Positions 42,087 to 50,161 of a stretch of DNA of 53,145 nt are shown here, piece after piece. Numbering within the stretch: the stretch's first letter is position 1; each line of letters begins with the position of its first letter. The position numbers were made by a program, and so were the translations under genes. The DNA lies in contig NZ_RAWE01000050.1 of NCBI RefSeq assembly GCF_003611695.1, positions 1 through 53,145 on the forward strand, read 5' to 3'. This DNA is from Corallococcus carmarthensis. GTDB lineage: Bacteria > Myxococcota > Myxococcia > Myxococcales > Myxococcaceae. The notes beneath the pieces are model-generated. The model saw only the letters and a list, made by a program, of their open reading frames with translations, had not been told where the DNA came from and did not search any database.

Positions 42087-43261
42087 CCATGCAGACGACG
42101 GGAACAGGCTCGACGTCACCCCAGCGGCCGCGAGTGATCGCGGTCAACGTGGAATCCGGCGGCGTGGAGCGGGTGCGCTCCATCCTGACGCCGGCCGGCT
42201 ACGACGTGCTGCCCGCGCGCGGGACGACGGCCGCGCTGGAGGCGGTGTCGCGCCACTCCGCGGACCTGGTGCTGCTGGACGTGGACAGCGCCCGCACGGT
42301 GGGCCTGGCCGCGTACCGGCGCCTTCGCGAGGAGCTGGCCCCGCCGCAGTTCCCCATCCTCATGCTCACGCCCTCCGCGGACCGCCAGACGCGCCGCGAG
42401 GTGATGGAGGCAGGTGTGGACGACTTGCTGACGACCGAACCCCTGGACCCGCTGGAGCTGAAGGTGCGCGTCCACACCCTGCTGGAGCTCAAGGCGCACC
42501 GCGAGCAGGGCGGCGTCCGGGAAGTGCTTCAGGACCCGCGCACCCGCTGGGTGCGCATGGAGCGCCTGGCGCGCGTGGGCACGCTCGCCGCGGACCTGGC
42601 CACGCAGATGGACCAGCTGGGCGTGGGCCTCCAGCGGGCGCTGGAGCACGTGCGCGCCCGCGCTGGCCTGGGGCTGCCGCCGGACACGGAGGAGCTGCTC
42701 AAGCTGGGCGTGGCGGGCGAGCAGATGCGCCTGCACGGCCAGCACCTGCTGTCCCTGGGCCCCACCAGCCCCAAGGACATCCAGCGCTTCGACCTGCGGG
42801 AGGTGGTGCCGGAGGTGGTGTCGCACCTGCGCGCCGCCGGGCGCCTGGGCCGCGCGGACGTGCGCGTGGTGCTGCCGGAGGACCCCATCGCGGTGGTCTT
42901 CAACCGCCGTCAGCTGGAGCAGGTGGTGACGGAGCTCGTCTGCAACGCGGTGGACGCCGTGGAGGACGTGAAGGACCGGCCGCGCGTGGTGCAGGTGGGC
43001 GTGGAGATGCCCGACATGTTCGGCGACTTCGGCCCCCAGCTCTTCGTGAAGGACACCGGCATCGGCATCTTCGAGGACGAGCTGCAGGCCATCTTCTCGC
43101 CGTACTACACGACCAAGGCCCCGGAAAAGAGCGTGGGCCTGGGCCTCACGGTGGCGCGCACCCTGGTGGAGAGCATGGGCGGCAAGCTGACCGTGAAGAG
43201 CCGCGTCAACCTGGGCAGCACCTTCACGGTGGAGCTGCCCGAGCAGACGTCGTCCTGGTAG
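42083..43261 (+). CDS. degenerate receiver plus histidine-kinase-like ATPase
   Basis: 392 residues. The N-terminal receiver-like domain (~17-135) keeps the central aspartate (D66 in LLDVDSAR), but the acidic pair is replaced (IAVNVES) and the conserved lysine is lost (LLTTEPLDP). The HisKA-like helix (~158-190) reads ERLARVGTLAADLATQMDQL, where the usual A-H-E has become A-T-Q, so there is no phospho-acceptor histidine. The ATPase domain is intact: N-box ELVCNAVDAV, G1 DTGIGIFED, F-box YYTTK, G2 VGLGLTVA. It likely acts as an ATP-binding scaffold or phosphatase in another phosphorelay. Start ATG at 42083; ATG 42089 is possible. Confidence 0.88.
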   Translation: MTMQTTGTGSTSPQRPRVIAVNVESGGVERVRSILTPAGYDVLPARGTTAALEAVSRHSADLVLLDVDSARTVGLAAYRRLREELAPPQFPILMLTPSADRQTRREVMEAGVDDLLTTEPLDPLELKVRVHTLLELKAHREQGGVREVLQDPRTRWVRMERLARVGTLAADLATQMDQLGVGLQRALEHVRARAGLGLPPDTEELLKLGVAGEQMRLHGQHLLSLGPTSPKDIQRFDLREVVPEVVSHLRAAGRLGRADVRVVLPEDPIAVVFNRRQLEQVVTELVCNAVDAVEDVKDRPRVVQVGVEMPDMFGDFGPQLFVKDTGIGIFEDELQAIFSPYYTTKAPEKSVGLGLTVARTLVESMGGKLTVKSRVNLGSTFTVELPEQTSSW

Positions 43262-43273
43262 CCCCGGAGCCAC

Positions 43274-43306
43274 CACACGGGCGGGGAGCGCGTCCCCGCC
43301 CGCGTG
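43274..43306. terminator. strong hairpin between convergent genes
   Basis: Arms CACACGGGCGGGGA and TCCCCGCCCGCGTG pair over 14 positions with one mismatch around GCGCG. It lies in the 52-nt gap between the convergent degenerate-kinase gene and the barrel-like protein. No U-run; probable bidirectional transcript end. Confidence 0.55.
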
Positions 43307-43313
43307 AAGCCGG

Positions 43314-43952
43314 CTAGAAGCGGTAGGCCACGCCCGCCAGCGCTTCCATCGTGAAGTAGCTGTCGTCGAAGCGCGGGACGATGGAGGGCCCCAACCGCAG
43401 GTTGAAGTTCACGTTGAGGTTGTTGTTCACGAAGTACTCCAGGCCGCCTCCGAAGAGGATGGGGATGACCGGCCCGATGCCTTCACCGATGTAGACGTTG
43501 AACGGCACGTCGATGCCGGCGTTGATCATCAGCGCGCTGCCCACGGGGATGCCCACCACGAACGCCACCGGCAGTGCCATGCCGAAGAGCGTGTTCCCCC
43601 GGGGGAAGTAGACGAACGGCCCCGGCTGGAAGGTGATGGCGAAGGCCACCTTGTCCGTCTGCGCGATCATCACGCGCAGCCAGCCCTGGAGCTTGAGGCC
43701 CGCGTCGGACGCGTCCACCAGGCCCTCACGGCCCCAGTTGAAGCTGAACTTGCCGCCGACATCCACGTTGTCCGAGCCGCCGTGCAGCAGGCCCAGCGAC
43801 AGGCCCGGGAAGCCGATCTGCGCGCTGAACATGTTGCGGCCCGAGCCGACGGTCTCCGCCGCCAGCAGGGACCAGCCCTGCCCGCGAGCCATCGCGGTGC
43901 CGGGGACGGCCAGGAGCACGGCCAGGAGGAAACCAGGAATGAAGCGCTTCAC
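43314..43952 (-). CDS. outer-membrane-like protein of unknown function
   Basis: 212 residues from a GTG at 43952 with AGGA just upstream. The signal peptide is MKRFIPGFLLAVLLAVPGTAMA. The mature part is made of alternating strands rich in Gly and aromatic residues (GFPGLSLGLLHGG, NNNLNVNFNLRLGPS) and ends in GVAYRF, the C-terminal phenylalanine typical of outer-membrane barrels. No relatives are named here. It resembles the 187-residue barrel-like protein at 10792 in style but not clearly in sequence. Transcribed as a single gene. Confidence 0.72.
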   Translation of the reverse strand: MKRFIPGFLLAVLLAVPGTAMARGQGWSLLAAETVGSGRNMFSAQIGFPGLSLGLLHGGSDNVDVGGKFSFNWGREGLVDASDAGLKLQGWLRVMIAQTDKVAFAITFQPGPFVYFPRGNTLFGMALPVAFVVGIPVGSALMINAGIDVPFNVYIGEGIGPVIPILFGGGLEYFVNNNLNVNFNLRLGPSIVPRFDDSYFTMEALAGVAYRF

Positions 43953-44033
43953 GAGGTTCCTTTCAGCGAAGGGCCGCGACTCGGGAAGCCGCGACCCAGG
44001 GGTTGAGTTGAAGGGTGATTCAAGACTCAGGAC

Positions 44034-45761
44034 TCAGGCCGGCTGGCCGCGATCACGTGCCAGCGCCAGGAAGGCGTCGATGAGGGCGCCCAGCTTCGCC
44101 TCCGCGCGCTGGCGGGCCTGGGGGAGCGGCTCGCCGGGGGCGGGCGTCTCCTTGTGCTCGAAGTAGTATTTGATCTTCGGCTCGGTGCCGGAGGGGCGCA
44201 GGGTGACGCGGCCGCCGCCCTCCAGCGCGAAGGCGACGACGTTGGACGGAGGCAGGCCGCCCTCGCCCTGCTGGTAGTCACGCACGGCGCTCACGCGGGT
44301 GCCACCGATGTCCTGGGGCGGCGAGGCGCGGAAGGCCTGCATGATGGCGCGGATGGTCTGCGCACCGGCGGCGCCGGGCAGCGTCACGTTGCGCTGGGCG
44401 CCCACGTGCAGGCCGAAGCGGCGCTGGATCTCCTCCAGGTAGCCCAGCACGGTGACGCCGCGCGCCTCGCACCACGCGGCCAGGTCCGCCATCACCAGCG
44501 CCGCGCCCACGCCGTCCTTGTCGCGGGTGGCGGTGCCCACGGTGTAGCCGAGCGCCTCCTCGTAGCCGAAGACGAACTGCGTGCCGTCCTTCGCCGTGCG
44601 CTCCAGCGCGCGGTTGGCGATCCACTTGAAGCCGGTGAGCACCTCGTCGTACGCGGCGTCCAGCCCGCGCGCGATTTCGCCCAGTTGCGTGGAGGACACG
44701 ATGGTGGTGACGACGTGCGGGCGCGCGCGCTTCGTCCCCTGAGTGAGGACGTAGTGGCCCAGCAGCACGCCCACCTCGTTGCCGGTGAGCAGGCGCAGCT
44801 TCCCGGACGCATCCCGCGCCATCACCGCGAGCCGGTCCGCGTCCGGATCATTGGCGAGCACCAGGTCCGCCTTCACGCGCTCCGCGGTGGCGACGGACAG
44901 GTCCATCGCGCCCGGCTCCTCCGGGTTGGGGAAGCGCACGGTGGGGAAGCGGCCGTCGGGCTGCTGCTGCTCGGCCACGGGCGTCACGCGCGGGAAGCCC
45001 GCCTCCTTGAGCGCGAGCGCCGCCCACGCGCCGCCCACGCCGTGCATGGCGGTGTAGACGATGGACAGCGTGTCGCTGCCCTTGCGGTACAGGCGCAGGT
45101 CCAGGATGGCGCGCAGGTACGCGTTGCCCACGTCCTCCGGCAGGTCGCGCCACAGCCCCTTGGCGCGCCCTTCCGCGGGCGTGAGCAGGGGGACGGCGTT
45201 GGCCGCCTCCACCTTCGCGATGGCGTCCGCGATGCCCACGTCCTGCGGCGGGACGATTTGAGCGCCGTTGCCCCAGTAGACCTTGTAGCCGTTGTACTCG
45301 GGCGGGTTGTGGCTGGCGGTCACCATCACCGCGGCGGCGGCGTTGAGGTGCAGCACGGCGAACGCGGTGACGGGCGTGGGCACCGGCTCTGGGAAGACGT
45401 GCGCGGGGATGCCCTCCGCGGCGAACACGGCGGCGGTGTCCTCCGACAGCTCCTTGCTGAGGCGGCGCGCGTCGCGGCCCACCACCACGCCGCGCGTGGT
45501 GACGTCCGGCACGGTGGCCTTGAGGTAGCGCGCCAGGCCCGCGGTGGTGCGGCGCACGACGGCGCGGTTCATCCGGTTGGGGCCGGCACCCAGCACGCCG
45601 CGCAGGCCCGCCGTGCCGAACTCCAGGTCCTGCGCGAAGCGGTCCGCCAGGTCCGCCCAGTCCGACTTCGCGAGCACATTGGCCAGCTCCGCCTGGGTCT
45701 CCGGATCCGGATCCGCCTTGCGCCAGGCCTCCGCCCGCTCCCTGAGTCCGGTCGTGTCCAT
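44034..45761 (-). CDS. PGM2-type phosphosugar mutase (phosphopentomutase candidate)
   Basis: 575-residue alpha-D-phosphohexomutase-family enzyme. Catalytic phosphoserine loop TASHNPPEYNGYK (S150), metal loop NDPDADRLAV (~300-310) and the phosphate-binding end RPSGTEPKIKYY are all intact. The opening FGTAGLRGVLGAGPNRMN matches the PGM2 branch, whose members include phosphopentomutases, rather than classic AlgC/PGM. Location beside deoC and near a nucleoside phosphorylase supports interconversion of (deoxy)ribose-1- and -5-phosphate (inference). The ATG at 45761 is chosen over 45845, which lies in the intergenic region. The stop overlaps a tandem GACTCAG repeat. Confidence 0.88.
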   Translation of the reverse strand: MDTTGLRERAEAWRKADPDPETQAELANVLAKSDWADLADRFAQDLEFGTAGLRGVLGAGPNRMNRAVVRRTTAGLARYLKATVPDVTTRGVVVGRDARRLSKELSEDTAAVFAAEGIPAHVFPEPVPTPVTAFAVLHLNAAAAVMVTASHNPPEYNGYKVYWGNGAQIVPPQDVGIADAIAKVEAANAVPLLTPAEGRAKGLWRDLPEDVGNAYLRAILDLRLYRKGSDTLSIVYTAMHGVGGAWAALALKEAGFPRVTPVAEQQQPDGRFPTVRFPNPEEPGAMDLSVATAERVKADLVLANDPDADRLAVMARDASGKLRLLTGNEVGVLLGHYVLTQGTKRARPHVVTTIVSSTQLGEIARGLDAAYDEVLTGFKWIANRALERTAKDGTQFVFGYEEALGYTVGTATRDKDGVGAALVMADLAAWCEARGVTVLGYLEEIQRRFGLHVGAQRNVTLPGAAGAQTIRAIMQAFRASPPQDIGGTRVSAVRDYQQGEGGLPPSNVVAFALEGGGRVTLRPSGTEPKIKYYFEHKETPAPGEPLPQARQRAEAKLGALIDAFLALARDRGQPA

Positions 45762-45792
45762 CGCGCGTTGCCTCGTGGTTGAAGAAGGGCGT

Positions 45793-46188
45793 TCAGCCCT
45801 TGTAGTCGGTGAGGTGCTTGCGGCGCACCGGCCCCTTGGGGCCATCCTTGTTGTTCTGACACGCGACGCAGAACTCCGCGTAGGGCATGGCCTTCAGCCG
45901 GCCCATGGGAATCTCGTCGCCGCACTCCTCGCAGTCGCCGAAGGAGTCCGGATCCTCGCGCAGCTTGCCCAGCGCCTTCACCACGCGCGCCAGCGTGCCG
46001 TCGGTGTTGCGGTTCCGGCTGGACGCGATGGCCTGCATCATCTCGTTGAGGGGCTGCTCGTCCTCGTCGCCGCCCACGCGCGCCTCGTCGGTGCGGTTGG
46101 GTTCGATGCGCAGGGGCGTCTTCCCGGTCAGCTCCGCGTGGAGCGCGAGCAACTGCTGGAGGAAGTCCTCTCGCTGCTTCGGGGTCAC
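45793..46188 (-). CDS. DksA/TraR-type zinc finger protein
   Basis: 131 residues. The C-terminal zinc finger is complete: C-x2-C in DCEECGDEIPMGRL and C-x2-C in EFCVACQ. An N-terminal coiled coil (~1-80) includes REDFLQQLLALHAELTG and NEMMQAIASSRN. Such proteins bind the RNA polymerase secondary channel; short family members vary in function. The coiled-coil tip lacks an obvious DxxDxA motif, so a DksA-type role in the stringent response is unsure. It lies between the mutase (31 nt) and deoC (18 nt) and could be in one transcript with them. Confidence 0.85.
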   Translation of the reverse strand: MTPKQREDFLQQLLALHAELTGKTPLRIEPNRTDEARVGGDEDEQPLNEMMQAIASSRNRNTDGTLARVVKALGKLREDPDSFGDCEECGDEIPMGRLKAMPYAEFCVACQNNKDGPKGPVRRKHLTDYKG

Positions 46189-46206
46189 GGTGCGGGCTCC
46201 GGAAGG

Positions 46207-47067
46207 TCAGTACTGCGCGGTGGAGATCTGCCCGGTGACGATGGCCACGGACGCGGAAGCGCCCAGGCGGTTGGCGCCCGCGCGCAAGAGCTTCACGGCG
46301 TCCTCCGCGGAACGCACGCCACCGGAGGCCTTCACGCCCACCTCGTCCCCCACCACCGCGCGCATCAGCTCGATGTCCTTCACCGTGGCGCCGCCGGGCC
46401 CGAAGCCGGTGGACGTCTTCACGAACGCGGCGCCCGCGGCCTTGGACAGCGCGCACGCGACGACCTTCTCCTCGTCCGTGAGGTGGCCCGTCTCCAGGAT
46501 GACCTTCACGGGCAGCGGGTGGCTGGCCTCCACCACCGCGGCGATGTCCTGGTGCACGCGCTGGTAGTCGTGCGCCTTGAGCGCGCCCAGGTTGAGCACC
46601 ATGTCGATTTCACGTGCCCCGGCGCGGATGGCCTCGCGCGCCTCGAAGGCCTTCGCGGACGACAGCGCGGCGCCCAGCGGGAAGCCCACCACGGCGATGG
46701 GCACGACGGTGGAGCCCGCCAACACGCGCGCGGCGGTGGCCACGTGGCAGCTGTTCACGCACACGGTGGCGAAGCCGTACTGGCGGGCCTCCTCGGCCAC
46801 GCGCACCACGTCCTCGGCGCGCGCCTCGGGCTTGAGCAGCGTGTGGTCGATGTACGGCGCCAGGTCCGAGGCCTTGAGGAGGGTGGCCGGGTCCACGCGC
46901 GCGGTGGCGGTCTTCACGCCGGGCGGGCGCGGGGGCTCCGGGTTCAGGACGGCGGCGGGCGCGGGCGGCACCGCTTCCTGCTGGACCTTCCAGGCGTGCA
47001 GACGGTGACGGGCCTGGTCGACCAGCTCTTCCAGGACGGTGAAGAAGGCTTCGGCGTCGGACGGCAT
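46207..47067 (-). CDS. deoC: deoxyribose-phosphate aldolase
   Basis: 286-residue class I aldolase, cleaving 2-deoxyribose-5-phosphate to acetaldehyde and glyceraldehyde-3-phosphate. The Schiff-base lysine is in FVKTSTGF, the proton-relay lysine in VGVKASGGVR, and YIDHTLLKPEA begins the barrel. The barrel starts only at ~residue 70; the N-terminal extension has a helix (FFTVLEELVDQARHRLHAW) and a Pro/Ala-rich linker, making it ~60 residues longer than most DeoC. It is the first gene of a unit with the DksA-like and mutase genes, giving the final step of deoxynucleoside breakdown. Confidence 0.94.
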   Translation of the reverse strand: MPSDAEAFFTVLEELVDQARHRLHAWKVQQEAVPPAPAAVLNPEPPRPPGVKTATARVDPATLLKASDLAPYIDHTLLKPEARAEDVVRVAEEARQYGFATVCVNSCHVATAARVLAGSTVVPIAVVGFPLGAALSSAKAFEAREAIRAGAREIDMVLNLGALKAHDYQRVHQDIAAVVEASHPLPVKVILETGHLTDEEKVVACALSKAAGAAFVKTSTGFGPGGATVKDIELMRAVVGDEVGVKASGGVRSAEDAVKLLRAGANRLGASASVAIVTGQISTAQY

Positions 47068-47180
47068 GCCGCGCCCCTTAGCCCACTCCCGGCCCTCGGG
47101 GAAGCGCTCGCGGGGGAACGGGACGCCCGGTCAACGCACGGGGGGACGCGAAGGGGAGCGGGGCTGTAGAGTTCCAACCC

Positions 47181-48410
47181 GTGAAGGTCTTCGCGCGGCT
47201 GCTCGCACTCCTTGTCCTCCTCCTCGCGGCGCTGCCGGGCCACGCGGCGGCTCCGGCCTCCTCGGGCCTCCCCTCCCCCGCCCCGGGCCGGCTGACGGTC
47301 TACTTCCTCGACGTGGGCCAGGGGGACGCGGCGCTCATCGTGTCGCCCACGGGCAAGACGGTGCTCATCGACGGCGGGCCCCCGGAGGCCGGCACGCGGC
47401 TGGCGGCGCGGCTGCGCGAGCTGGTGAAGGGACCATTGGACCTGGTCATCCTCACCCACCCGCACCTGGACCACCTGGGCGGGCTGCGCGCGGCGGTGAA
47501 GGCGGTGGGCGCCAGGCGGTTCATGGACCCCGGCTTCGACCACCCGAGCGAGGCGTACCGCGACCTGCTGGACTTCGTGGGCAACGAGGTGGGCCAGGTG
47601 ATGAGCCCGGAGCCCAACCCTTCCTCGCCCCAGACGCTGCTCACCGTGGGCCTGGGCGAAGGCGTGGCGCTCACCGTGCTCTGGCCGCGCGTGCCCCAGG
47701 AGCCGTTCCTCGCGAACACGCGCTCGGACGCGAACGCGAACTCCATCGTCACCAAGCTCACCTATGGGAAGACGGCGTTCCTCTTCACGGGGGACTCGGA
47801 GCCGCCCACGGAAGAGGTGCTGCTGCAGAAGCCGGTGGACCTCGCCGCCACGGTGCTGAAGGTGGCGCACCACGGCGGCAAGCACTCCTCCACCGCGGCC
47901 TTCCTGGAGCGCGTGAAGCCGCAGGCGGCGGTCATCTCCTGCGGCGTGGGCAACGACTACGGCCACCCGAGCCCGGAGGTCCTGGGCCGCCTGCGCGACG
48001 TGCGCGCGCGGACCTTCCGCACCGACCAGGACGGCGAGGTGATGGCGGTGAGCGACGGCGCGACCGTGACGTTGCGCTCGGCGAGGGGCGGCGCAGGGGC
48101 CTCCAGCGTGTCCGGCACGCAGCAGTCAGGAGGCCCGGTGGCGCTGGGCCCCATCGAACCCACGCCGCACGGCCGCGCCGGCCGCTCCGTGGAGAAGGAA
48201 CCGGAGCCGGGCGCGTCCCGGACCCGGACGCCGGTGGAGCCCACGGCCCCCGCGGCCACGGGCGAGCGCTTCGTGTCGCTGAAGGGCAGCAAGGTGTTCC
48301 ACCGCGAGAGCTGCTCGACCTTGAAGCGCTCGAAGAACGAGCGCACCGTCTATCCAAGCCGCGCCGACGCCCTGCGTGAGCGCCGCCCCGCCGAGGATTG
48401 CCATCCATGA
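47181..48410 (+). CDS. secreted ComEC-type MBL-fold hydrolase
   Basis: 409 residues. The signal peptide (MKVFARLLALLVLLLAALPG) is followed by a metallo-beta-lactamase domain like the nuclease-type domain of ComEC/Rec2 (~38-300): DVGQGDAALI, the metal motif THPHLDHLGG (H93, H95, D97, H98), FTGDSE and VAHHGGKHSST, all ligands present. After a charged linker a short C-terminal domain (KVFHRESC ... EDCHP) resembles Ada/nuclease-associated metal-binding modules, although only one cysteine remains at the end. It probably acts on phosphodiesters outside the cytoplasm. Its stop overlaps the start of a paralogue (ATGA). Confidence 0.9.
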   Translation: MKVFARLLALLVLLLAALPGHAAAPASSGLPSPAPGRLTVYFLDVGQGDAALIVSPTGKTVLIDGGPPEAGTRLAARLRELVKGPLDLVILTHPHLDHLGGLRAAVKAVGARRFMDPGFDHPSEAYRDLLDFVGNEVGQVMSPEPNPSSPQTLLTVGLGEGVALTVLWPRVPQEPFLANTRSDANANSIVTKLTYGKTAFLFTGDSEPPTEEVLLQKPVDLAATVLKVAHHGGKHSSTAAFLERVKPQAAVISCGVGNDYGHPSPEVLGRLRDVRARTFRTDQDGEVMAVSDGATVTLRSARGGAGASSVSGTQQSGGPVALGPIEPTPHGRAGRSVEKEPEPGASRTRTPVEPTAPAATGERFVSLKGSKVFHRESCSTLKRSKNERTVYPSRADALRERRPAEDCHP

Positions 48411-49777
48411 AGGCCCGCATCGCGCTGGGAGTGGGGCTGATGCTCGCCTCCCTGGCCTGTCAGCAGCAGTCGTCCGCGCCGCCCGCGCAGGCGGCCCCGG
48501 AGAAGTCGCGCTACTTCGGCGGCGCGCCGGACGGGAAGCTCCACGTGTACTTCTTCGACGTGGGCGCGGGGGATGCCGCGCTCATCGTCACGCCGCGCGG
48601 CAACACGGTGCTGGTGGATTCAGGGCCCGCGTCCGCCGAGTCCCACCTGGTGAACCGGCTGCCGGAGCTGCTGCGCCGCGAGCTGGACCTGGTGGTCCTC
48701 ACCCAGCCGGATCCGAAGCACCACGGCGCGTTGGAGGCGGTGCTCAAGCGCGTGGGCGCGCGGCGGTTGATGGAGCCGCAGCTGCCCGACACGTCGAAGA
48801 CCTACGACGCGCTGCTGACGGCGGTGGGCTCGCGGGGGGTGCAGATCATCTCCCCCGCGCCGTCCTCGTCCGCGCCCAAGGAGCTGGTGCGGTTGACGCT
48901 GGAGGACCGGGTGAACCTCACGGTGCTCTGGCCCCGCGCGCCCGCGGAGCCGCTCCTGAAGGGGGCCGCGGACGCGGAGGGGCGCAACGCGGCGAACTCC
49001 ATCGTGCTGCGCCTGACGTACGACGACACGTCGGTCATCTTCGCGGGCGGCGCGCGCGGTGAGACGGAGGCCCAGCTGCTGGAGCGTGGGCTGCTGTCCC
49101 CGGCCACGCTGCTGAAGGTCGCCTCGCCCGGCGTGGAGGGGGCGAACTCGCTGGCCTACCTGGAGGAGGTGCGGCCGCAGGCGGCGGTGTTCAGCGGGGA
49201 TGACAGCCTGGGGAAGAACCCGAAGGTGAAGGAGCTCCTCGCGCGGCTGCGCGGCGTGGATGCGCGGGCGTTCCGCACGGACGTGAACGGCGAGTTGCAC
49301 GCGGTGAGCGACGGCAAGCAGTTCACGCTCTCGCTCCAGCGTCCGACACCGGGGGAGGCGGGCGGCACGCGGCGCATCTTCCCGGGGTTGGATCCGCGCC
49401 CGGCGCTGGTGCGGACGGCGAAGCCCGCGCCCGTGGTGAAGCCGGCGCCCACCGAGCCGCCCCCGGCCATCAAGACAGAGCCCGCGCGAGTCGTCGCGGC
49501 ACCGCGAGACACGACGTCCCGCGCCAGCAATGTGACGGACGTGGATGACCTGCCCACCGCGAGCAAGGGCACGCGGACGGAGGAGCCGGAGAAGGCGGTG
49601 CGCTCTTCCGCCAGTTCGTCCATGGGTGGCTACCGGGCGAGCAAGAACAAGCAGATCTTCCACAAGGCCACCTGCCGGAGCGTGAAGCTCATCAATCCGG
49701 AGAACCTGCTCACGTGGAGCACGCGTGACGCGGCGGTGAAGTCGGGCCGCAAGCCCGCGGGAGACTGCAACCCGTGA
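48407..49777 (+). CDS. ComEC-type MBL-fold lipoprotein lacking metal ligands
   Basis: 456 residues; tandem paralogue of the preceding gene with the same domain order (MBL fold ~45-310, linker, C-terminal KIFHKATC ... GDCNP). It is a lipoprotein (LASLAC, C18). Every metal motif is altered: THPHLDH has become TQPDPKH, FTGDSE has become FAGGAR, and AHHGGKHSS has become ASPGVEGAN. It therefore cannot bind the usual two metals and is a pseudoenzyme, perhaps a membrane-tethered partner or regulator of the active copy. The ATG at 48407 overlaps the previous stop; the stop overlaps the DUF3006 start (GTGA). The frame is fully open, so it is not a decaying pseudogene. Confidence 0.9.
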   Translation: MKARIALGVGLMLASLACQQQSSAPPAQAAPEKSRYFGGAPDGKLHVYFFDVGAGDAALIVTPRGNTVLVDSGPASAESHLVNRLPELLRRELDLVVLTQPDPKHHGALEAVLKRVGARRLMEPQLPDTSKTYDALLTAVGSRGVQIISPAPSSSAPKELVRLTLEDRVNLTVLWPRAPAEPLLKGAADAEGRNAANSIVLRLTYDDTSVIFAGGARGETEAQLLERGLLSPATLLKVASPGVEGANSLAYLEEVRPQAAVFSGDDSLGKNPKVKELLARLRGVDARAFRTDVNGELHAVSDGKQFTLSLQRPTPGEAGGTRRIFPGLDPRPALVRTAKPAPVVKPAPTEPPPAIKTEPARVVAAPRDTTSRASNVTDVDDLPTASKGTRTEEPEKAVRSSASSSMGGYRASKNKQIFHKATCRSVKLINPENLLTWSTRDAAVKSGRKPAGDCNP

Positions 49778-50034
49778 CGAAGAAGACGAAGCCCCGGTCC
49801 AGGGCCACGGTGGACCGCATCGAAGACGACGTCGCCGTGCTGGTGGTGGACGGTCAACAGATGACCCGCGCGCTGGACACCCTGCCGCCCGGCGTGCGCG
49901 AAGGCGACGTCTTGGACCTGGAGACGGGGACGGTGGACGCCGAAGCCACCGAGTCCCTGCGCACCGACGTCCGCGCCGCGAGGGAACGGGCGATGGGTGG
50001 CAAGAAGCCGCCCGCGGGAGACTTCGACCTCTGA
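49774..50034 (+). CDS. DUF3006 domain protein
   Basis: 86 residues, GTG start overlapping the previous stop. The pattern RATVDRIEDDVAVLVVDG followed by LPPGVREGDVLDL is the DUF3006 signature, a small beta-rich domain often encoded beside stand-alone ComEC-type MBL proteins. The C-terminal half is charged helix (TDVRAARERAMGG). No signal peptide is visible, unlike its two partners. The function of DUF3006 is unknown. Confidence 0.88.
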   Translation: MTKKTKPRSRATVDRIEDDVAVLVVDGQQMTRALDTLPPGVREGDVLDLETGTVDAEATESLRTDVRAARERAMGGKKPPAGDFDL

Positions 50035-50068
50035 GCAGGGCCGCGCGCTCGACGGGCGAACGCGGCTG

Positions 50069-50096
50069 GCCGGTCGCAGGAGCCGGAGTGACCGGC
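50069..50096. repeat. inverted repeat GCCGGTC / GACCGGC
   Basis: Perfect 7-bp arms with a 14-nt spacer; the first of three inverted repeats in the 176-nt gap between convergent genes. Confidence 0.45.
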
Positions 50097-50105
50097 TGAA
50101 TCGGA

Positions 50106-50148
50106 GCCTCCTGTTCGACGTGCCGTCAGCCCGGCCGGAACAGGAGGC
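50106..50148. repeat. inverted repeat GCCTCCTGTTC / GAACAGGAGGC
   Basis: Perfect 11-bp arms (50106-50116 and 50138-50148) with a 21-nt spacer. The second of three inverted repeats between the DUF3006 gene and the GYF-domain gene. Confidence 0.5.
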
Positions 50149-50161
50149 GGAGAGTGGGAGC

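Noticed and set aside
48407-49777. Second MBL copy as a pseudogene
   Set aside because: No frameshift or internal stop, a good lipobox, coupled start and stop overlaps, and only the metal-binding motifs are changed, so it looks like a maintained pseudoenzyme.
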